DNA of 64,000 nucleotides from Prevotella brunnea (GCF_008016795.1 NZ_SDIK01000056.1:1-64000); one strand, 5' to 3'; numbered from the stretch's first letter, positions 8,375 through 18,534 are shown. Notes: generated by a model from the letters alone, not told the origin. A program made the numbers and translations.

Positions 8375-9769
8375 TTATTTATAATTCCTGCGGCGCGCGT
8401 AATTTTGTTGTCCTTCGATGAACGACTTCACCATTCGTTCCGCAATGTATTTTCCTCCCTTGTGGTTGATGTGTATATAGTCCTTCGAACCCATGTTCTC
8501 AGTTTCCACAATGCGTTTCATTGTGCCGGCTCCCCCCATGGCATTGAAGAGGTTGTAAAATCCCACCTTGCATTCCGCAGCAAGTTTTTCCTGATATCCC
8601 ACGAGTGCTTTCAGTTGTGGCATTGTTCCGTCGGGTGCTGATTTCGACCCCCGGTCGGGTGCTCCGATGATGAGTATTCCCGCCTTCGGGTAGGCAGCTC
8701 GGAAGTTCTCCACCACTTGTTTCATTTGTTCCATGTACCGTTTCAGATGTAACGCTTCGGTTTTCTCACCGACGACGTTCACGCCGTATTGTAACACGAT
8801 GAGGTCGTAGGGTCTCAGTGTGGCGAATCGGCGCAACATGGGGCGCGGCAGCTTGCGCAACGATTGTCCGGCTGTGCCCCTCATGCTGAAGTTGTCGATG
8901 ACAATGCCCTCGTGTCCCTCCTGTGCCACGGCGTAGAGCAGCAGGTTCCTCCCTTCTACGCCTATTGTCGCGTGTCGGGTGGGCGATGATGTTTCCACCT
9001 TTTGTGGCAGTTTGGATGGTGGCAGGCGGAAACTTCGACTCACGTTGTTGTCGAGTGTCATCGTGATTTTTGCGCCCGCGTCTGCCCTCAGGTAGAGTTG
9101 TGTAACGTCCCATTGCATGGTTCGGGGAAATTCGGGCAGCATGAACGGAGCCATGCTTATCTTTGCTTTGCCGTTTGCGGTGTAGTATCGTTCTGCCGGG
9201 CCTGCTTTTGTGATGTCGTAGCTGTTGCGTTTGCGTGCCATGTGTTCCGTCATCCCGTTGAAGTCAAAGGTTACGGTGTGTCTGTATCGGTTGAGGTCGT
9301 TGCCTGCATCGAGCCATCCCGCTCCCTTTCCTCCATAATGCTTTTGCAGTGCTTCGCGCAGGTGTTCCACGAGGATGTCCACTTCGATGTAAGAGTCGCC
9401 GTAATAGGCTATTCTCACCGGTCTTCCGTTTTTCTTTCCTTCTGCCAATCGGGTGAGTTTCTCATAGAACGCGTCCGGTCCGCCAGCCTGCCCCTCCGCG
9501 AAGTCGGTAATGGGTTCTGTTCCCTTCTTCCAATGTTCCTTGAAGTTCACCTTCTTTCCATTGCTGTCTCTGTAAACGCGTTCGGCGCGATGTGCCTGAG
9601 CCGGTGGCAGCAGACCGGCTGTGTTCTTTCGGGCGGTCAGATCGGCAAGAATGTCAATCCGGCGCAGTTCAGTTCCTCCCACCTTCATCGGCGGAAGGAA
9701 ATGTAAGAAAATCAAGCATATGATAGTCAGCACTGTCAGCAACAGTGTTTTGTATGTGTTGTTACCCAT
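8375..9769 (-). CDS. periplasmic SGNH/GDSL-type protein paired with the MBOAT
   Basis: The 464-residue protein has an N-terminal membrane anchor (TLLLTVLTIICLIFLHFLPP) and a periplasmic SGNH-hydrolase domain. Block I is RIAYYGDSYIEVD (GDS Ser), a middle block is DLIVLQYGVNVVG, and the Asp/His pair is in DYIHINHKGG near the C-terminus. SGNH partners of MBOAT proteins (AlgX/AlgJ, PatB, OatA-type) receive the acetyl group and transfer it to the glycan. The stop is 3 bp from the MBOAT start. The TetR gene lies 102 bp upstream on the same strand and no clear TAnnTTTG box sits between them, so the three genes may share a transcript. Confidence 0.85.
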   Translation of the reverse strand: MGNNTYKTLLLTVLTIICLIFLHFLPPMKVGGTELRRIDILADLTARKNTAGLLPPAQAHRAERVYRDSNGKKVNFKEHWKKGTEPITDFAEGQAGGPDAFYEKLTRLAEGKKNGRPVRIAYYGDSYIEVDILVEHLREALQKHYGGKGAGWLDAGNDLNRYRHTVTFDFNGMTEHMARKRNSYDITKAGPAERYYTANGKAKISMAPFMLPEFPRTMQWDVTQLYLRADAGAKITMTLDNNVSRSFRLPPSKLPQKVETSSPTRHATIGVEGRNLLLYAVAQEGHEGIVIDNFSMRGTAGQSLRKLPRPMLRRFATLRPYDLIVLQYGVNVVGEKTEALHLKRYMEQMKQVVENFRAAYPKAGILIIGAPDRGSKSAPDGTMPQLKALVGYQEKLAAECKVGFYNLFNAMGGAGTMKRIVETENMGSKDYIHINHKGGKYIAERMVKSFIEGQQNYARRRNYK

Positions 9770-9871
9770 CTTTTTGTTTAAATAGTAATTATTGGCAGTC
9801 TCTCTTGTCGTTCCCCGTTCCGGGCCGGGGGCTTCTTTCTCTTTTTTTCTTAAATCTTCTTCATCGACTTG

Positions 9872-10471
9872 TCAAGCAGCTCCACTCCCTTTGGTGTGCA
9901 TACGCTCCTTGATATATAGGCACGTGAACGTGCGCAGGAGGTCTCTTAGGTCGTATTTCTCTTTTGAATAGTGATTCATGACGTGATAGACGGAGGTGTC
10001 AATCAGCTGTATCACGAGCTCGTAGTTGATGTCCGGCATGAAATATCCTTCCCGGATGCCTCTTCTCATGAAGTCCATGGTCTGTGCGCTGTGGAGCTTC
10101 AGCTTCTCCCTGAGAAAGTTCCTGAGTTTCGGATAACGCTCCATGTCCTCCATGAACTCGGGGTTTACCTTGCTCGACTCTTCGGTTTTCTGTCGCAGAA
10201 AGCGCGTGATGATGTCGATGACGGTGCTTCCCGGGCGGTCGAACTGTTTCAGTCTTTTCCGTTTCTCCTCATCGTTTCTTTGCAGCACCTCCAGCACCAA
10301 GTCCTCCTTGTTTTGGTACACTTCGTACAAGGTGCGTTTCGATATCTTCAGACGGTTGGCAATATCGTCCATCTTCACCTTGCGGATGCCCCGTGTAGTG
10401 AACATCTGCGTGGCGATGGCAAGTATTCTCTCCCGCAATTCCGACCGATAAGTGTTCTCGCTGTTAATCAT
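9872..10471 (-). CDS. TetR/AcrR-family transcriptional regulator
   Basis: The 199-residue protein has an N-terminal TetR helix-turn-helix (ILAIATQMFTTRGIRKVKMDDIANRLKISKRTLYEVYQNKEDL) and an all-helical ligand-binding half. It is divergent from maeB, with 142 bp between them. It precedes the SGNH-MBOAT pair on the same strand and lies about 3 kb from the TolC/HlyD/permease operon. TetR regulators often accompany such pumps in Bacteroidales. The target could be the acetylation genes, the pump or itself; an operator was not identified. No ligand can be inferred. Confidence 0.93.
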   Translation of the reverse strand: MINSENTYRSELRERILAIATQMFTTRGIRKVKMDDIANRLKISKRTLYEVYQNKEDLVLEVLQRNDEEKRKRLKQFDRPGSTVIDIITRFLRQKTEESSKVNPEFMEDMERYPKLRNFLREKLKLHSAQTMDFMRRGIREGYFMPDINYELVIQLIDTSVYHVMNHYSKEKYDLRDLLRTFTCLYIKERMHTKGSGAA

Positions 10472-10500
10472 CCCCGATGGATAAAGATTGAATTTAAGCG

Positions 10501-10508
10501 CAAAATTA
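10501..10508 (-). promoter_or_regulatory. promoter of the TetR gene
   Basis: TAATTTTG on the minus strand lies 30 bp before the TetR start. It is 45 bp from the divergent maeB promoter, so one regulator could cover both. Confidence 0.6.
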
Positions 10509-10552
10509 TAAAAAATCTTTGGTATTCCGATATTTTTTCGGGTATAATTTCT

Positions 10553-10560
10553 TAACTTTG
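10553..10560 (+). promoter_or_regulatory. promoter of maeB
   Basis: TAACTTTG lies 53 bp before the maeB start codon. Confidence 0.7.
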
Positions 10561-10613
10561 CACAAAGAACATATATCTGTGCGAAAATGACAGATTGTTT
10601 AGGATATTAGATT

Positions 10614-12902
10614 ATGGCAAAGATTACGAAAGAGGCGGCATTGGAATATCACAGCGAAGGTCGCCCGGGAAAGATTGAAGTAACTCCCACCAAGCCCTAC
10701 AGCACCCAGACCGACCTCAGTTTGGCTTATTCGCCGGGAGTGGCATACCCCTGTTTGGAAATACAACAAAACCCCGACGACGTTTACAAATATACCGACA
10801 AGGGCAACCTTGTGGCAGTCATCACCAACGGAACGGCGGTGCTCGGACTGGGAAACATCGGCGCAATGAGCGGAAAACCCGTCATGGAGGGAAAGGGACT
10901 CTTATTCAAGATTTACGGAGGCATCGACGTTTTCGACATAGAAGTGGACGAGACCGACCCCGAAAAGTTCTGTGAGGCAGTGGAAAAGATTGCCCCCACC
11001 TTCGGCGGCATCAACCTTGAGGACATCAAGGCACCCGAATGTTTCGCCATTGAGGAACGACTGAAGCGCACGCTCGACATCCCCGTCATGCACGACGACC
11101 AGCATGGAACAGCCATTATCTCGGCTGCCGGACTGAAGAACGCCCTCGAAGTGGCAGGAAAGAACATCGCCGACGTCAGGTTGGTCATCAACGGAGCCGG
11201 AGCGGCAGCCATTTCCTGCACGAAACTCTACATGGCACTCGGCGCCAGAAAGGAAAACATCCTCATGCTCGACTCCAAAGGGGTCATCACCACCGACCGC
11301 ACCGACCTCACCCCGCAGAAAGCACTCTTTGCCACTGACCGGCGCGACGTCAGGACGCTCGAAGAGGCAATGCGGGGCAGCGACGTTTTCGTGGGACTCT
11401 CCAAAGGCAACATCCTCACGCAGGACATGATACGTTCGATGAACGAACATCCCATCGTCTTCGCCCTTGCCAACCCCGTGCCGGAAATATCCTACGAGGA
11501 TGCCATCGCAGCACGCCCGGAGGTCATCATGTCCACGGGACGCTCCGACTATCCCAACCAAATCAACAACGTCATTGGCTTCCCGTTCATCTTCCGCGGC
11601 GCACTGGATGTACATGCCAAAGCCATCAACGAGGAAATGAAACTGGCGGCGGTTCATGCCATAGCGGAACTCGCCAAAAAGCCTGTCCCCGATGTGGTGA
11701 ACGAGGTGTATAGGGTGAACGATCTCACCTTCGGACCAAAATATTTCATACCCAAACCGGTTGATCCCAGACTCATCACGGAAGTCAGCCCCGCAGTGGC
11801 AAAGGCTGCCATGGAGAGCGGCGTGGCGCGAACACCCATCCGCGACTTCGATGCATACAAAGGCAAACTGCGGCAACTGCTCGGACAGGAAACGAAACTC
11901 ATGCGCTATCTGCACGCCACGGCTGCACAACATCCGCAACGTGTCGTCTTTGCCGAAGGAGGACACCCGAACATGATAAAGGCTGCCGTACAGGCGAAGC
12001 AAGAGGGAATATGCCAACCCATCCTGTTGGGGAATCCCGACCGACTCAGACGTGTGGCAAACCGATTGAAACTCGACCTCTCCGACATCGAAATCGTGGA
12101 CATGCGCGCCGACAAGGAACAGGGACACAGAGCCACCTATGCCAAACATCTCGCCGAAAAAAGGGCGCGGGAAGGCTACACCTTTGAAGAATCGTATGAT
12201 AAGATGTACGAACGCAACTATTTCGGAATGTCCATGGTGGAAAACGGCGATGCCGATGCCTTCATCACCGGGCTCTACACGAAATATAGCAACACCATTC
12301 GCGTGGCGAAAGAGGTCATCGGCATCCGACCGGAATACAACCACTTCCTCACCATGCACATCCTGAACACAAAACGAGGAGTGTTCTACATCGCCGACAC
12401 GCTCATCAACCGACATCCCGATGCCGATGCACTCACCGACATAGCAAAGCTGGCAGCGCACTCGGTGAAGTTCTTCAACGACACACCGAAGATTGCCATG
12501 CTCTCTTATTCCAATTTCGGAACCGACCCCGACGGAACGCCTCGCTACGTGCATGAGGCGGTGGAACGAATGCAGCGAGAATATCCCGACCTCGCCATTG
12601 ATGGGGAAATGCAAGTGAACTTCGCACTCAACAAGGAGTTGCGCGATGAGAAATATCCCTTCACCCGACTGAAGGGAAAGGATGTCAATACACTCGTCTT
12701 CCCGAACCTCTCCTCAGCCAACAGCGGATACAAGCTGCTGCAGGCGTTGAGCCCCGACACGGAAGTCATCGGTCCGATACAGATGGGACTGAACAAACCC
12801 ATCCACTTCACCGACTTTGAAAGCTCCGTTCGCGACATCGTGAACATCACTGCCGTGGCAGTAATCGATGCCTACGTGGAGAAGATAAAACACCGAAAAT
12901 AA
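10614..12902 (+). CDS. maeB: NADP-dependent malic enzyme with phosphotransacetylase-like domain
   Basis: This 762-residue MaeB-type enzyme oxidatively decarboxylates malate to pyruvate with NADP. The N-terminal half carries the malic domain ([28 protein letters not shown], the metal-binding region MHDDQHGTA) and the NAD(P)-binding domain ([12 protein letters not shown]). Residues from about 430 onward form a phosphate acetyltransferase-like domain ([18 protein letters not shown]), which in MaeB relatives is regulatory and binds acetyl-CoA. Length is standard for the two-domain family. It is monocistronic, with its own promoter and a palindrome array after it. It supplies pyruvate and NADPH. 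Confidence 0.97.
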   Translation: MAKITKEAALEYHSEGRPGKIEVTPTKPYSTQTDLSLAYSPGVAYPCLEIQQNPDDVYKYTDKGNLVAVITNGTAVLGLGNIGAMSGKPVMEGKGLLFKIYGGIDVFDIEVDETDPEKFCEAVEKIAPTFGGINLEDIKAPECFAIEERLKRTLDIPVMHDDQHGTAIISAAGLKNALEVAGKNIADVRLVINGAGAAAISCTKLYMALGARKENILMLDSKGVITTDRTDLTPQKALFATDRRDVRTLEEAMRGSDVFVGLSKGNILTQDMIRSMNEHPIVFALANPVPEISYEDAIAARPEVIMSTGRSDYPNQINNVIGFPFIFRGALDVHAKAINEEMKLAAVHAIAELAKKPVPDVVNEVYRVNDLTFGPKYFIPKPVDPRLITEVSPAVAKAAMESGVARTPIRDFDAYKGKLRQLLGQETKLMRYLHATAAQHPQRVVFAEGGHPNMIKAAVQAKQEGICQPILLGNPDRLRRVANRLKLDLSDIEIVDMRADKEQGHRATYAKHLAEKRAREGYTFEESYDKMYERNYFGMSMVENGDADAFITGLYTKYSNTIRVAKEVIGIRPEYNHFLTMHILNTKRGVFYIADTLINRHPDADALTDIAKLAAHSVKFFNDTPKIAMLSYSNFGTDPDGTPRYVHEAVERMQREYPDLAIDGEMQVNFALNKELRDEKYPFTRLKGKDVNTLVFPNLSSANSGYKLLQALSPDTEVIGPIQMGLNKPIHFTDFESSVRDIVNITAVAVIDAYVEKIKHRK

Positions 12903-12975
12903 CCATCCGCGCATCAAAAGTCGGGACTGTTTCATGCGGAAAAACAGCAATTTGCCGTTGATGTTTAGCATGCCA

Positions 12976-13065
12976 ATTATAAAAGGTGAGCTTTTGCATT
13001 GCAAAAGGTAAGCTTTCGCACCCCAAAAGGTAAGCTTTTGCAATGCAAAAGCTTACCTTTTATAA
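12976..13065. repeat. short palindrome array (C) forming a 27-bp inverted repeat
   Basis: There are four units at 12981, 13002, 13024 and 13046. The first three read AAAAGGTRAGCTTT and the last reads CAAAAGCTTACCTTTT, so the outer arms (12976-13002 and 13039-13065) are inverted copies with one mismatch over 27 bp. The array could extrude as a cruciform, or fold as a long hairpin if transcribed. It lacks the long conserved left flank, although ATTACAAAACCACATTCT follows at about 13095. The rest of the gap to the tolC-like gene shows only its promoter. Confidence 0.85.
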
Positions 13066-13403
13066 TGCCTTTGTAAAATACTGAATTACAATCAATTACA
13101 AAACCACATTCTCTACGTGCCGCAACCCCCGGATTTGTCCGCCCGCGGAATGAAAAAAAGCAGTCGGTCGATGCTCCTTTTGCGCATCTTTGGCGTGCGG
13201 ACAAACACGAGGTCTGCCCCCTGCGGAAGATGTGCGCATTGGCAATCGGAGCGAGATGCACCATCGTTACATGCAAGAGAAAAACCGGCAATCGCAATGG
13301 CTCGGCAACGAAAAATTGATGATTTTTTCCGAAAAATTCAATCAAATACACCAAAATAAATAAAATAGGCAACATTTCGCTTGGTGTTATCCACAAATAA
13401 CCA

Positions 13404-13411
13404 TAAATTTG
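13404..13411 (+). promoter_or_regulatory. promoter of the efflux operon
   Basis: TAAATTTG lies 30 bp before the ATG at 13442. The in-frame ATG at 13409 overlaps the box and cannot be the start. Confidence 0.7.
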
Positions 13412-13441
13412 CAAATAGTTTTCAACAGGATGAGAAGAAAC

Positions 13442-14929
13442 ATGAAAAAGTCGATTATCTGTACGGTACTCATCGGCATGGCAACAGCGGTGTCGGCACA
13501 AAGCACGTTCACGCTGCAACGGTGCAGAGACATGGCATTGGAGAATAACCGACAACTGAAAATATCGAAATTAACGACAAGCATCGCGGAGGACGTGCAC
13601 AAAGTTGCCAAAACAAAATACCTGCCGCGACTCACCGCACTCGCCGGCTATGAACACCTGTCGCGCGAAATATCGCTGCTCAGCGACGAACAGAAGAACA
13701 CTCTGTCGAACCTCGGCACCAACTCGGTGGGAAAAATCAGCGGCGAAATAGGAAAAAACATCGCCCAATGGGCACAACAAGGACTTATATCGCCACAGAC
13801 GGCACAAGACCTCGGCAAGGCATTGGGAAACATTACCACACCACTCGCCCAAGCGGGCAACAACATCGGAGAGGCACTCCGACAAGACCTGCGCACCAAC
13901 TCGAAAAACATCTACGCCGGAGGAGTCATGCTGATGCAACCCATCTACATGGGTGGAGCCATCAAAGCCGCCAACGACATGGCTGCCATCGGTGAAGAAA
14001 TGGCACGAAACGACATCGCACTGAAACAACAAACGGTGCTCTACGCCGTGGATAACGCCTATTGGCTCATCGTCTCGCTGAAGAAGAAAGAACGCCTCGC
14101 CATGCAATATTGCGACCTCGCAAAACACCTCTCCGGCGACGTTTCCAAAATGTACAGGGAAGGCGTGGCAACCAAAGCCGACCGACTGAAAGTGGAGGTG
14201 GCAGTGAACACGGCCGAACTGCAAATCGCCGAACTGCAAAACGGCATCGCACTGGCAAAGATGGCACTCTGCGAACTCTGCGGACTCGACCTGAATACCA
14301 ACCCGCGACTCGCCGATGAAGACTCCGACGAACTCTCGGCAGTGGAAACCGTGAACTATAATGCAGCCGACACCACGTACAACGCACGACCGGAAGTGCG
14401 ACTGCTGCAAAACTCCGTCGAACTGCAACGCCAAAACACCAAACTCATACGCTCGCTCTTCCTCCCCCACGTGGTATTGACAGCAGGTTACAACCTGTCG
14501 AACCCCAACTCCTTCAACGGATTTGAACAGAAATTTGCCGATATGTGGAACGTGGGCATCATCGTGCACGTCCCATTATGGAACTGGGGCGAAGGAAAAT
14601 ACAAGGTAAGGGCTGCCAAGACTGCCACCACACTCGCAGAAATGGAACTCAGCGATGTGCGCAATAAAATAAGACTCGAGACGGAACAAAACCGCTTCAG
14701 ACTGGACAATGCCAACGAGCGACTGGCAACGGCACACAAGAACATGGCATCAGCCAACGAAAACCTCAGAACGGCAGACATAGGCTTCCGTGAAGGCGTC
14801 ATGACCGTTACCGACGTGATGGCCGCACAAACAGCATGGCTCGCCGCCCGCACCGCAGTGCTTGATGCAGAAATAGCCGTGCGCACCGCACAGGTGGGAC
14901 TGAGAAAAGCATTGGGAAAAATCTACTGA
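13442..14929 (+). CDS. TolC-family outer-membrane efflux protein
   Basis: This 495-residue protein has a signal peptide (MKKSIICTVLIGMATAVSA, cut before QSTFTLQ) and two outer-membrane-efflux (OEP) repeats. These have the usual pattern: LQRCRDMALENNRQLKISK at the start, long amphipathic helices, and a second repeat from about residue 320 that ends in VMTVTDVMAAQTAWLAARTA. It would form the outer-membrane channel of a tripartite exporter. It is the first gene of an operon with a HlyD-type adaptor and two ABC-2 permeases. The insert between the repeats is long and Gln/Asn-rich, which is common in Bacteroidales members. Confidence 0.93.
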   Translation: MKKSIICTVLIGMATAVSAQSTFTLQRCRDMALENNRQLKISKLTTSIAEDVHKVAKTKYLPRLTALAGYEHLSREISLLSDEQKNTLSNLGTNSVGKISGEIGKNIAQWAQQGLISPQTAQDLGKALGNITTPLAQAGNNIGEALRQDLRTNSKNIYAGGVMLMQPIYMGGAIKAANDMAAIGEEMARNDIALKQQTVLYAVDNAYWLIVSLKKKERLAMQYCDLAKHLSGDVSKMYREGVATKADRLKVEVAVNTAELQIAELQNGIALAKMALCELCGLDLNTNPRLADEDSDELSAVETVNYNAADTTYNARPEVRLLQNSVELQRQNTKLIRSLFLPHVVLTAGYNLSNPNSFNGFEQKFADMWNVGIIVHVPLWNWGEGKYKVRAAKTATTLAEMELSDVRNKIRLETEQNRFRLDNANERLATAHKNMASANENLRTADIGFREGVMTVTDVMAAQTAWLAARTAVLDAEIAVRTAQVGLRKALGKIY

Positions 14930-14992
14930 TGCCACGACAAACAACAGAAAAACAAAAAGAAAGGAAACAACAATAAAAACATACACCATATC

Positions 14993-15976
14993 ATGTCAGC
15001 AAAATCACAACATAACAACATCCTCCTCGCCATACTCGGACTCACCACCGTCATCGCGATAGTTGGCGTCATCGGCTATTTCGCATTCGACCGGGAAGAA
15101 GACATCATACAAGGCGAAGTGGAAGTGGGAGAATACCGCGTGTCGTGCAAATTCCCCGGACGCATACGCGAAATAAAAGTGCGCGAGGGCGACTATGTGC
15201 GCAAAGGAGACGTGCTCGCCGTGCTCGAACTGCCCGAAGCAAGCGCACAAGAGAAAGTGATGGAAGCAGCAGCCAATGCCTCCGAGGCACTGAGCGACCT
15301 CACCGACGCTCCCAACCGGAAGGAAATCATCGAGAGTGCCTATCAAGTGTATCAACAAGCAGTGGCAGCCAACGACGTGGCAGAAAAGACTTACGGACGC
15401 ATGAGCCGACTCTACGACGAAGGTGTGGTATCGGCACAAAAACGCGACGAAGCATTGGGAGCCTTCCAAACCACACAAGCCGCCGTGAAAGTGGCAAAAT
15501 CGCAATGGGAACTGGCAATGAGCGGCAGCAGAGAAGAATCGAAACGAGCAGCACGCAAACAAGCACAGGCAGCACGCTCGGCAGTGGACGTGGTGAAATC
15601 GGTACTCAAAGAAACTGTACAAAGAGCCACCCGAAACGGAGAGGTATCAACCATCTATCCCAAAGAAGGAGAACTCGTGGGACTCGGCAGCCCCATCATG
15701 AGCATCTCCACCATGGACGATATCTGGGGAACATTCAACATACGCGAAGACCAACTCAACGGCATGAAGATAGGCACAAAGTTCAAAGCCTTCATTCCGG
15801 CATTCGGCAAAACCATTGAAATGCGCGTTACCCATATCAAAGACCAAGGATCCTACGCCGTGTGGAAAGCCACAAAATCAAAAGGACAATACGACCTCAA
15901 AACCTTTGAAGTGAAAGCCAAACCCATTCGGAAAATAGACGGACTGCGACCCGGCATGTCGCTCGTCATCAAGTAG
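14993..15976 (+). CDS. HlyD-family periplasmic adaptor protein
   Basis: The 327-residue adaptor has one N-terminal membrane helix (ILLAILGLTTVIAIVGVIGYFAF), a split biotinyl-lipoyl domain starting VSCKFPGRIREIKVREGDYVRKGDVLAVLE, a long coiled-coil hairpin, and a beta-barrel region (DDIWGTFNIREDQL). It would bridge the inner-membrane permeases and the TolC-like channel. It starts 63 bp after the tolC-like gene and ends 21 bp before the first permease. The length is at the short end for EmrA/YbhG-type adaptors. Confidence 0.93.
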   Translation: MSAKSQHNNILLAILGLTTVIAIVGVIGYFAFDREEDIIQGEVEVGEYRVSCKFPGRIREIKVREGDYVRKGDVLAVLELPEASAQEKVMEAAANASEALSDLTDAPNRKEIIESAYQVYQQAVAANDVAEKTYGRMSRLYDEGVVSAQKRDEALGAFQTTQAAVKVAKSQWELAMSGSREESKRAARKQAQAARSAVDVVKSVLKETVQRATRNGEVSTIYPKEGELVGLGSPIMSISTMDDIWGTFNIREDQLNGMKIGTKFKAFIPAFGKTIEMRVTHIKDQGSYAVWKATKSKGQYDLKTFEVKAKPIRKIDGLRPGMSLVIK

Positions 15977-15997
15977 CCATCCACAAGGGCAGACGTC

Positions 15998-17161
15998 ATG
16001 ATACGCCGGATATTCAACATAGCAGCACGAGAGACGGGCATAATGGCACGAACGCCCATCTACCTCTTCTCCATGGTAATCTTCCCGATTATCGTCGTCA
16101 TCTTCTTCACATCCCTACTCGGAGAAGGACAACCCGGGAACATGCCCTGCGGCGTGGTGGATAACGACAAAACAACCGTCAGCCGCGCACTCATCCGACA
16201 GCTTGACGCCTTCCAAAACACAAAAGTAACCACACACTTCAACAATCCCAATGAGGCAAGACGAGCCATTCAATGCAACGAAATCTACGGTTTCCTCTAC
16301 ATACCCAACGGAACAACCGAAAAACTCGTCTCGGGACGCCAACCCACCGTTTCCTTCTATTACAGCAACGTTACACTCTTGGCGGGCTCCATGCTCTTCA
16401 AAGACCTCAAAACCATCACCACACTTGGCTCCGCAGCCATGGGACAAGCCAAATTGCAAATGCTCGGAAAGACCGACAAGGAAATAAAAGCCACACTGCA
16501 ACCCATCGTCATCGATGCCCACATGCCCGAAAACCCATACATGAACTACAACATCTACCTCACCAACGTCATGGTGCCGGGCATCTTCATTCTCTTCATC
16601 CTGCTCATCACCGCCTATTCCATAGGAACGGAACTGAAATTCGACAGGTCGCGCGAGTGGATGCAGATGGCAGGGAAAAACATTTTCGTGGCACTTACTG
16701 GGAAAATGCTGCCCCAATTCCTCATCTTCTTCACCGTCTTCACCTCCTATGAATGGTACATCTACGGTCATCTCGGCTTCCCACACCCGGGCGGACTGCC
16801 CATCATCTTCCTGCTGGGCATCCTTATCGTTATCTCATCACAAGGATTGGGCATCTTCTTCTTCGGACTCATGCCCTCGCTGCGCCTCTCAATGAGCGTC
16901 TGTTCACTATGGGCAGTCGTCGGATTCTCGGCAGCCGGAGCCACCTATCCCACTTTCGCCATGGATCCGATGATAGAAGCGGTGGCGGAACTTATCCCCC
17001 TGCGCCATTATTACATGATACAGCAAATGACTATCTTCCACGGCTATCCGCTCATCAATGCATGGTGGAATTTCTCGGTACTGACCCTCTTCACGCTTCT
17101 TCCACTTCTCACGGCGAGAAACATCAGGAAAGCCATGTTGGAATACGTATATATACCCTGA
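15998..17161 (+). CDS. ABC-2 type permease 1
   Basis: This 387-residue permease has one N-terminal membrane helix (IYLFSMVIFPIIVVIFFTSLL), a large periplasmic domain of about 190 residues and five further helices, the ABC2_membrane_3 layout of YhhJ/YbhS-type subunits. It is followed 3 bp later by a second permease of similar build. No ATP-binding subunit is encoded in this operon. The pair would form the inner-membrane part of the exporter, so an ATPase must come from elsewhere or the pair works another way. Confidence 0.9.
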   Translation: MIRRIFNIAARETGIMARTPIYLFSMVIFPIIVVIFFTSLLGEGQPGNMPCGVVDNDKTTVSRALIRQLDAFQNTKVTTHFNNPNEARRAIQCNEIYGFLYIPNGTTEKLVSGRQPTVSFYYSNVTLLAGSMLFKDLKTITTLGSAAMGQAKLQMLGKTDKEIKATLQPIVIDAHMPENPYMNYNIYLTNVMVPGIFILFILLITAYSIGTELKFDRSREWMQMAGKNIFVALTGKMLPQFLIFFTVFTSYEWYIYGHLGFPHPGGLPIIFLLGILIVISSQGLGIFFFGLMPSLRLSMSVCSLWAVVGFSAAGATYPTFAMDPMIEAVAELIPLRHYYMIQQMTIFHGYPLINAWWNFSVLTLFTLLPLLTARNIRKAMLEYVYIP

Positions 17162-17164
17162 GCA

Positions 17165-18505
17165 ATGGCAGAGAAAACAACAGAACAATCAACATACAAA
17201 CGGCAGAACGAATACAGATTGCCCGACCATTCCCGACGCGACAACAACCAACCGGGACTGCTGGCATCAATCTGCTATATATGGTGGCTGGAGATGAAGA
17301 ACTCCATCAAGGACGAAGGAGTGCTCATCTTCTTCATTCTCGTTCCATTGGCATATCCGTTGCTCTACTCTTGGATTTACAACAATGAGGTGGTACGCGA
17401 CGTTCCCGTGGCAGTAATCGACAACGACAACTCCATCGATTCAAGAGAGTTCATCCGACGCCTCGACGCCTCTCCCGATGTTCATGTGGCTTACCGATGT
17501 CGGAACATGCAGGAAGCCCGAAACCTCATGGCAAAACAGGACGTGAAGGGATTTATCTACTTCCCGGAGGACTTCCGGCGAAAGCTCCAAAGAGGCGAAC
17601 AAGCTCAGGTCAGCGTGTTTTGCGACATGACCTTGATGCTTGCCTACAAAGCCTTATACCTGTCGTCCGTGCTCGTTTCCATCGACATGAACTCCGATAT
17701 ACAAAAGGAGAGAGGAGGCAACATCACCACTCGCGATGAGGAGATAGCCACGCAGCCCATGATTATCGAGGAACAGCCCATCTTCAACACCACAGGAGGT
17801 TACGGAAACGCCATACTGCCCGGAGTGCTCATCATCATTTTGCAGCAAACCTTGTTGCTCGGAATAGGATTATCGGCGGGAACGGCACGAGAGAACAACC
17901 GTTATCAAGACCTCGTTCCCATCAGCAAACACTACAACGGAATACTGAAAATCGTATTGGGCAAATCGTTCTGCTACTTCATGATATACAGCGTCATGGC
18001 AGCCTATCTGACATTGGTGGTGCCAAAGATGTTCGGCTTCACCACTCTCTCAAGTCCATCCGACCTCTTTGGGCTGTTGCTGCCTTATCTGCTTGCCACC
18101 ATCTTCTTCGGAATGACGCTCTCCTGCATGATACGCTATCGCGAGAACGTCATCCTGCTCGCCGTCTTCACTTCCGTTCCCTTCCTCTTTCTCACCGGAT
18201 TGAGCTGGCCCGAGAGCAACATTTCCGGAGTGTGGAAAGGCATCAGCCTGCTCATTCCCTCCACCTTCGGAGTGCAAGGTTTCCTCGGAATTTCCTCGAT
18301 GGGTGCGACACTTCAGGACGTCCACACGGAACACATCGCGCTATGGGTTCTCGCCGGCTGCTACTTCCTTAGCACCTGTCTTGTTTATCGATACCAAATC
18401 ATCAGGGCACGCCGACACGCCATCGCCCACGTCAGGGATATTCAGGACAAGATAAGGAAAGAACGGCTGTTGCGCGAGAACGCAGAAGGGAAAGAATCAG
18501 AATAA
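17165..18505 (+). CDS. ABC-2 type permease 2
   Basis: This 446-residue permease is related in layout to permease 1. It has a cytoplasmic start of about 50 polar residues, a first helix (GVLIFFILVPLAYPLLYSWIY), a periplasmic domain starting DVPVAVIDNDNSIDSREFIRRLD, a cluster of C-terminal helices, and a charged cytoplasmic tail (RDIQDKIRKERLLRENAEGKESE). The phrase VIDNDNS mirrors VVDNDKT in permease 1, which suggests an ancient duplication that produced a heterodimer. It starts 3 bp after permease 1. The YeiH-type gene follows 29 bp later and may be in the same transcript. Confidence 0.9.
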   Translation: MAEKTTEQSTYKRQNEYRLPDHSRRDNNQPGLLASICYIWWLEMKNSIKDEGVLIFFILVPLAYPLLYSWIYNNEVVRDVPVAVIDNDNSIDSREFIRRLDASPDVHVAYRCRNMQEARNLMAKQDVKGFIYFPEDFRRKLQRGEQAQVSVFCDMTLMLAYKALYLSSVLVSIDMNSDIQKERGGNITTRDEEIATQPMIIEEQPIFNTTGGYGNAILPGVLIIILQQTLLLGIGLSAGTARENNRYQDLVPISKHYNGILKIVLGKSFCYFMIYSVMAAYLTLVVPKMFGFTTLSSPSDLFGLLLPYLLATIFFGMTLSCMIRYRENVILLAVFTSVPFLFLTGLSWPESNISGVWKGISLLIPSTFGVQGFLGISSMGATLQDVHTEHIALWVLAGCYFLSTCLVYRYQIIRARRHAIAHVRDIQDKIRKERLLRENAEGKESE

Positions 18506-18534
18506 ACCAACAAAGAAAAAACATAAGAAAACAA

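Noticed and set aside
10902-12614. 570-residue open frame on the minus strand inside maeB
   Set aside because: It is the antisense of a fully conserved enzyme gene, has low-complexity His/Val/Gly-rich composition and matches no family. It is a shadow frame.
12976-13065. Palindrome arrays as ordinary intrinsic terminators
   Set aside because: Several lie between divergent genes (48337-48419, 57440-57544), they lack a following T-run, and separate good terminators exist beside some of them (35949-35980).
13117-13359. 80-residue plus-strand frame before the tolC-like gene
   Set aside because: It has no promoter or ribosome-binding site, mixed composition and no recognisable similarity; the promoter of the next gene follows it.
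13571-14569. 332-residue minus-strand frame inside the TolC-like gene
   Set aside because: It is a shadow of an intact outer-membrane protein gene, with no start signals.
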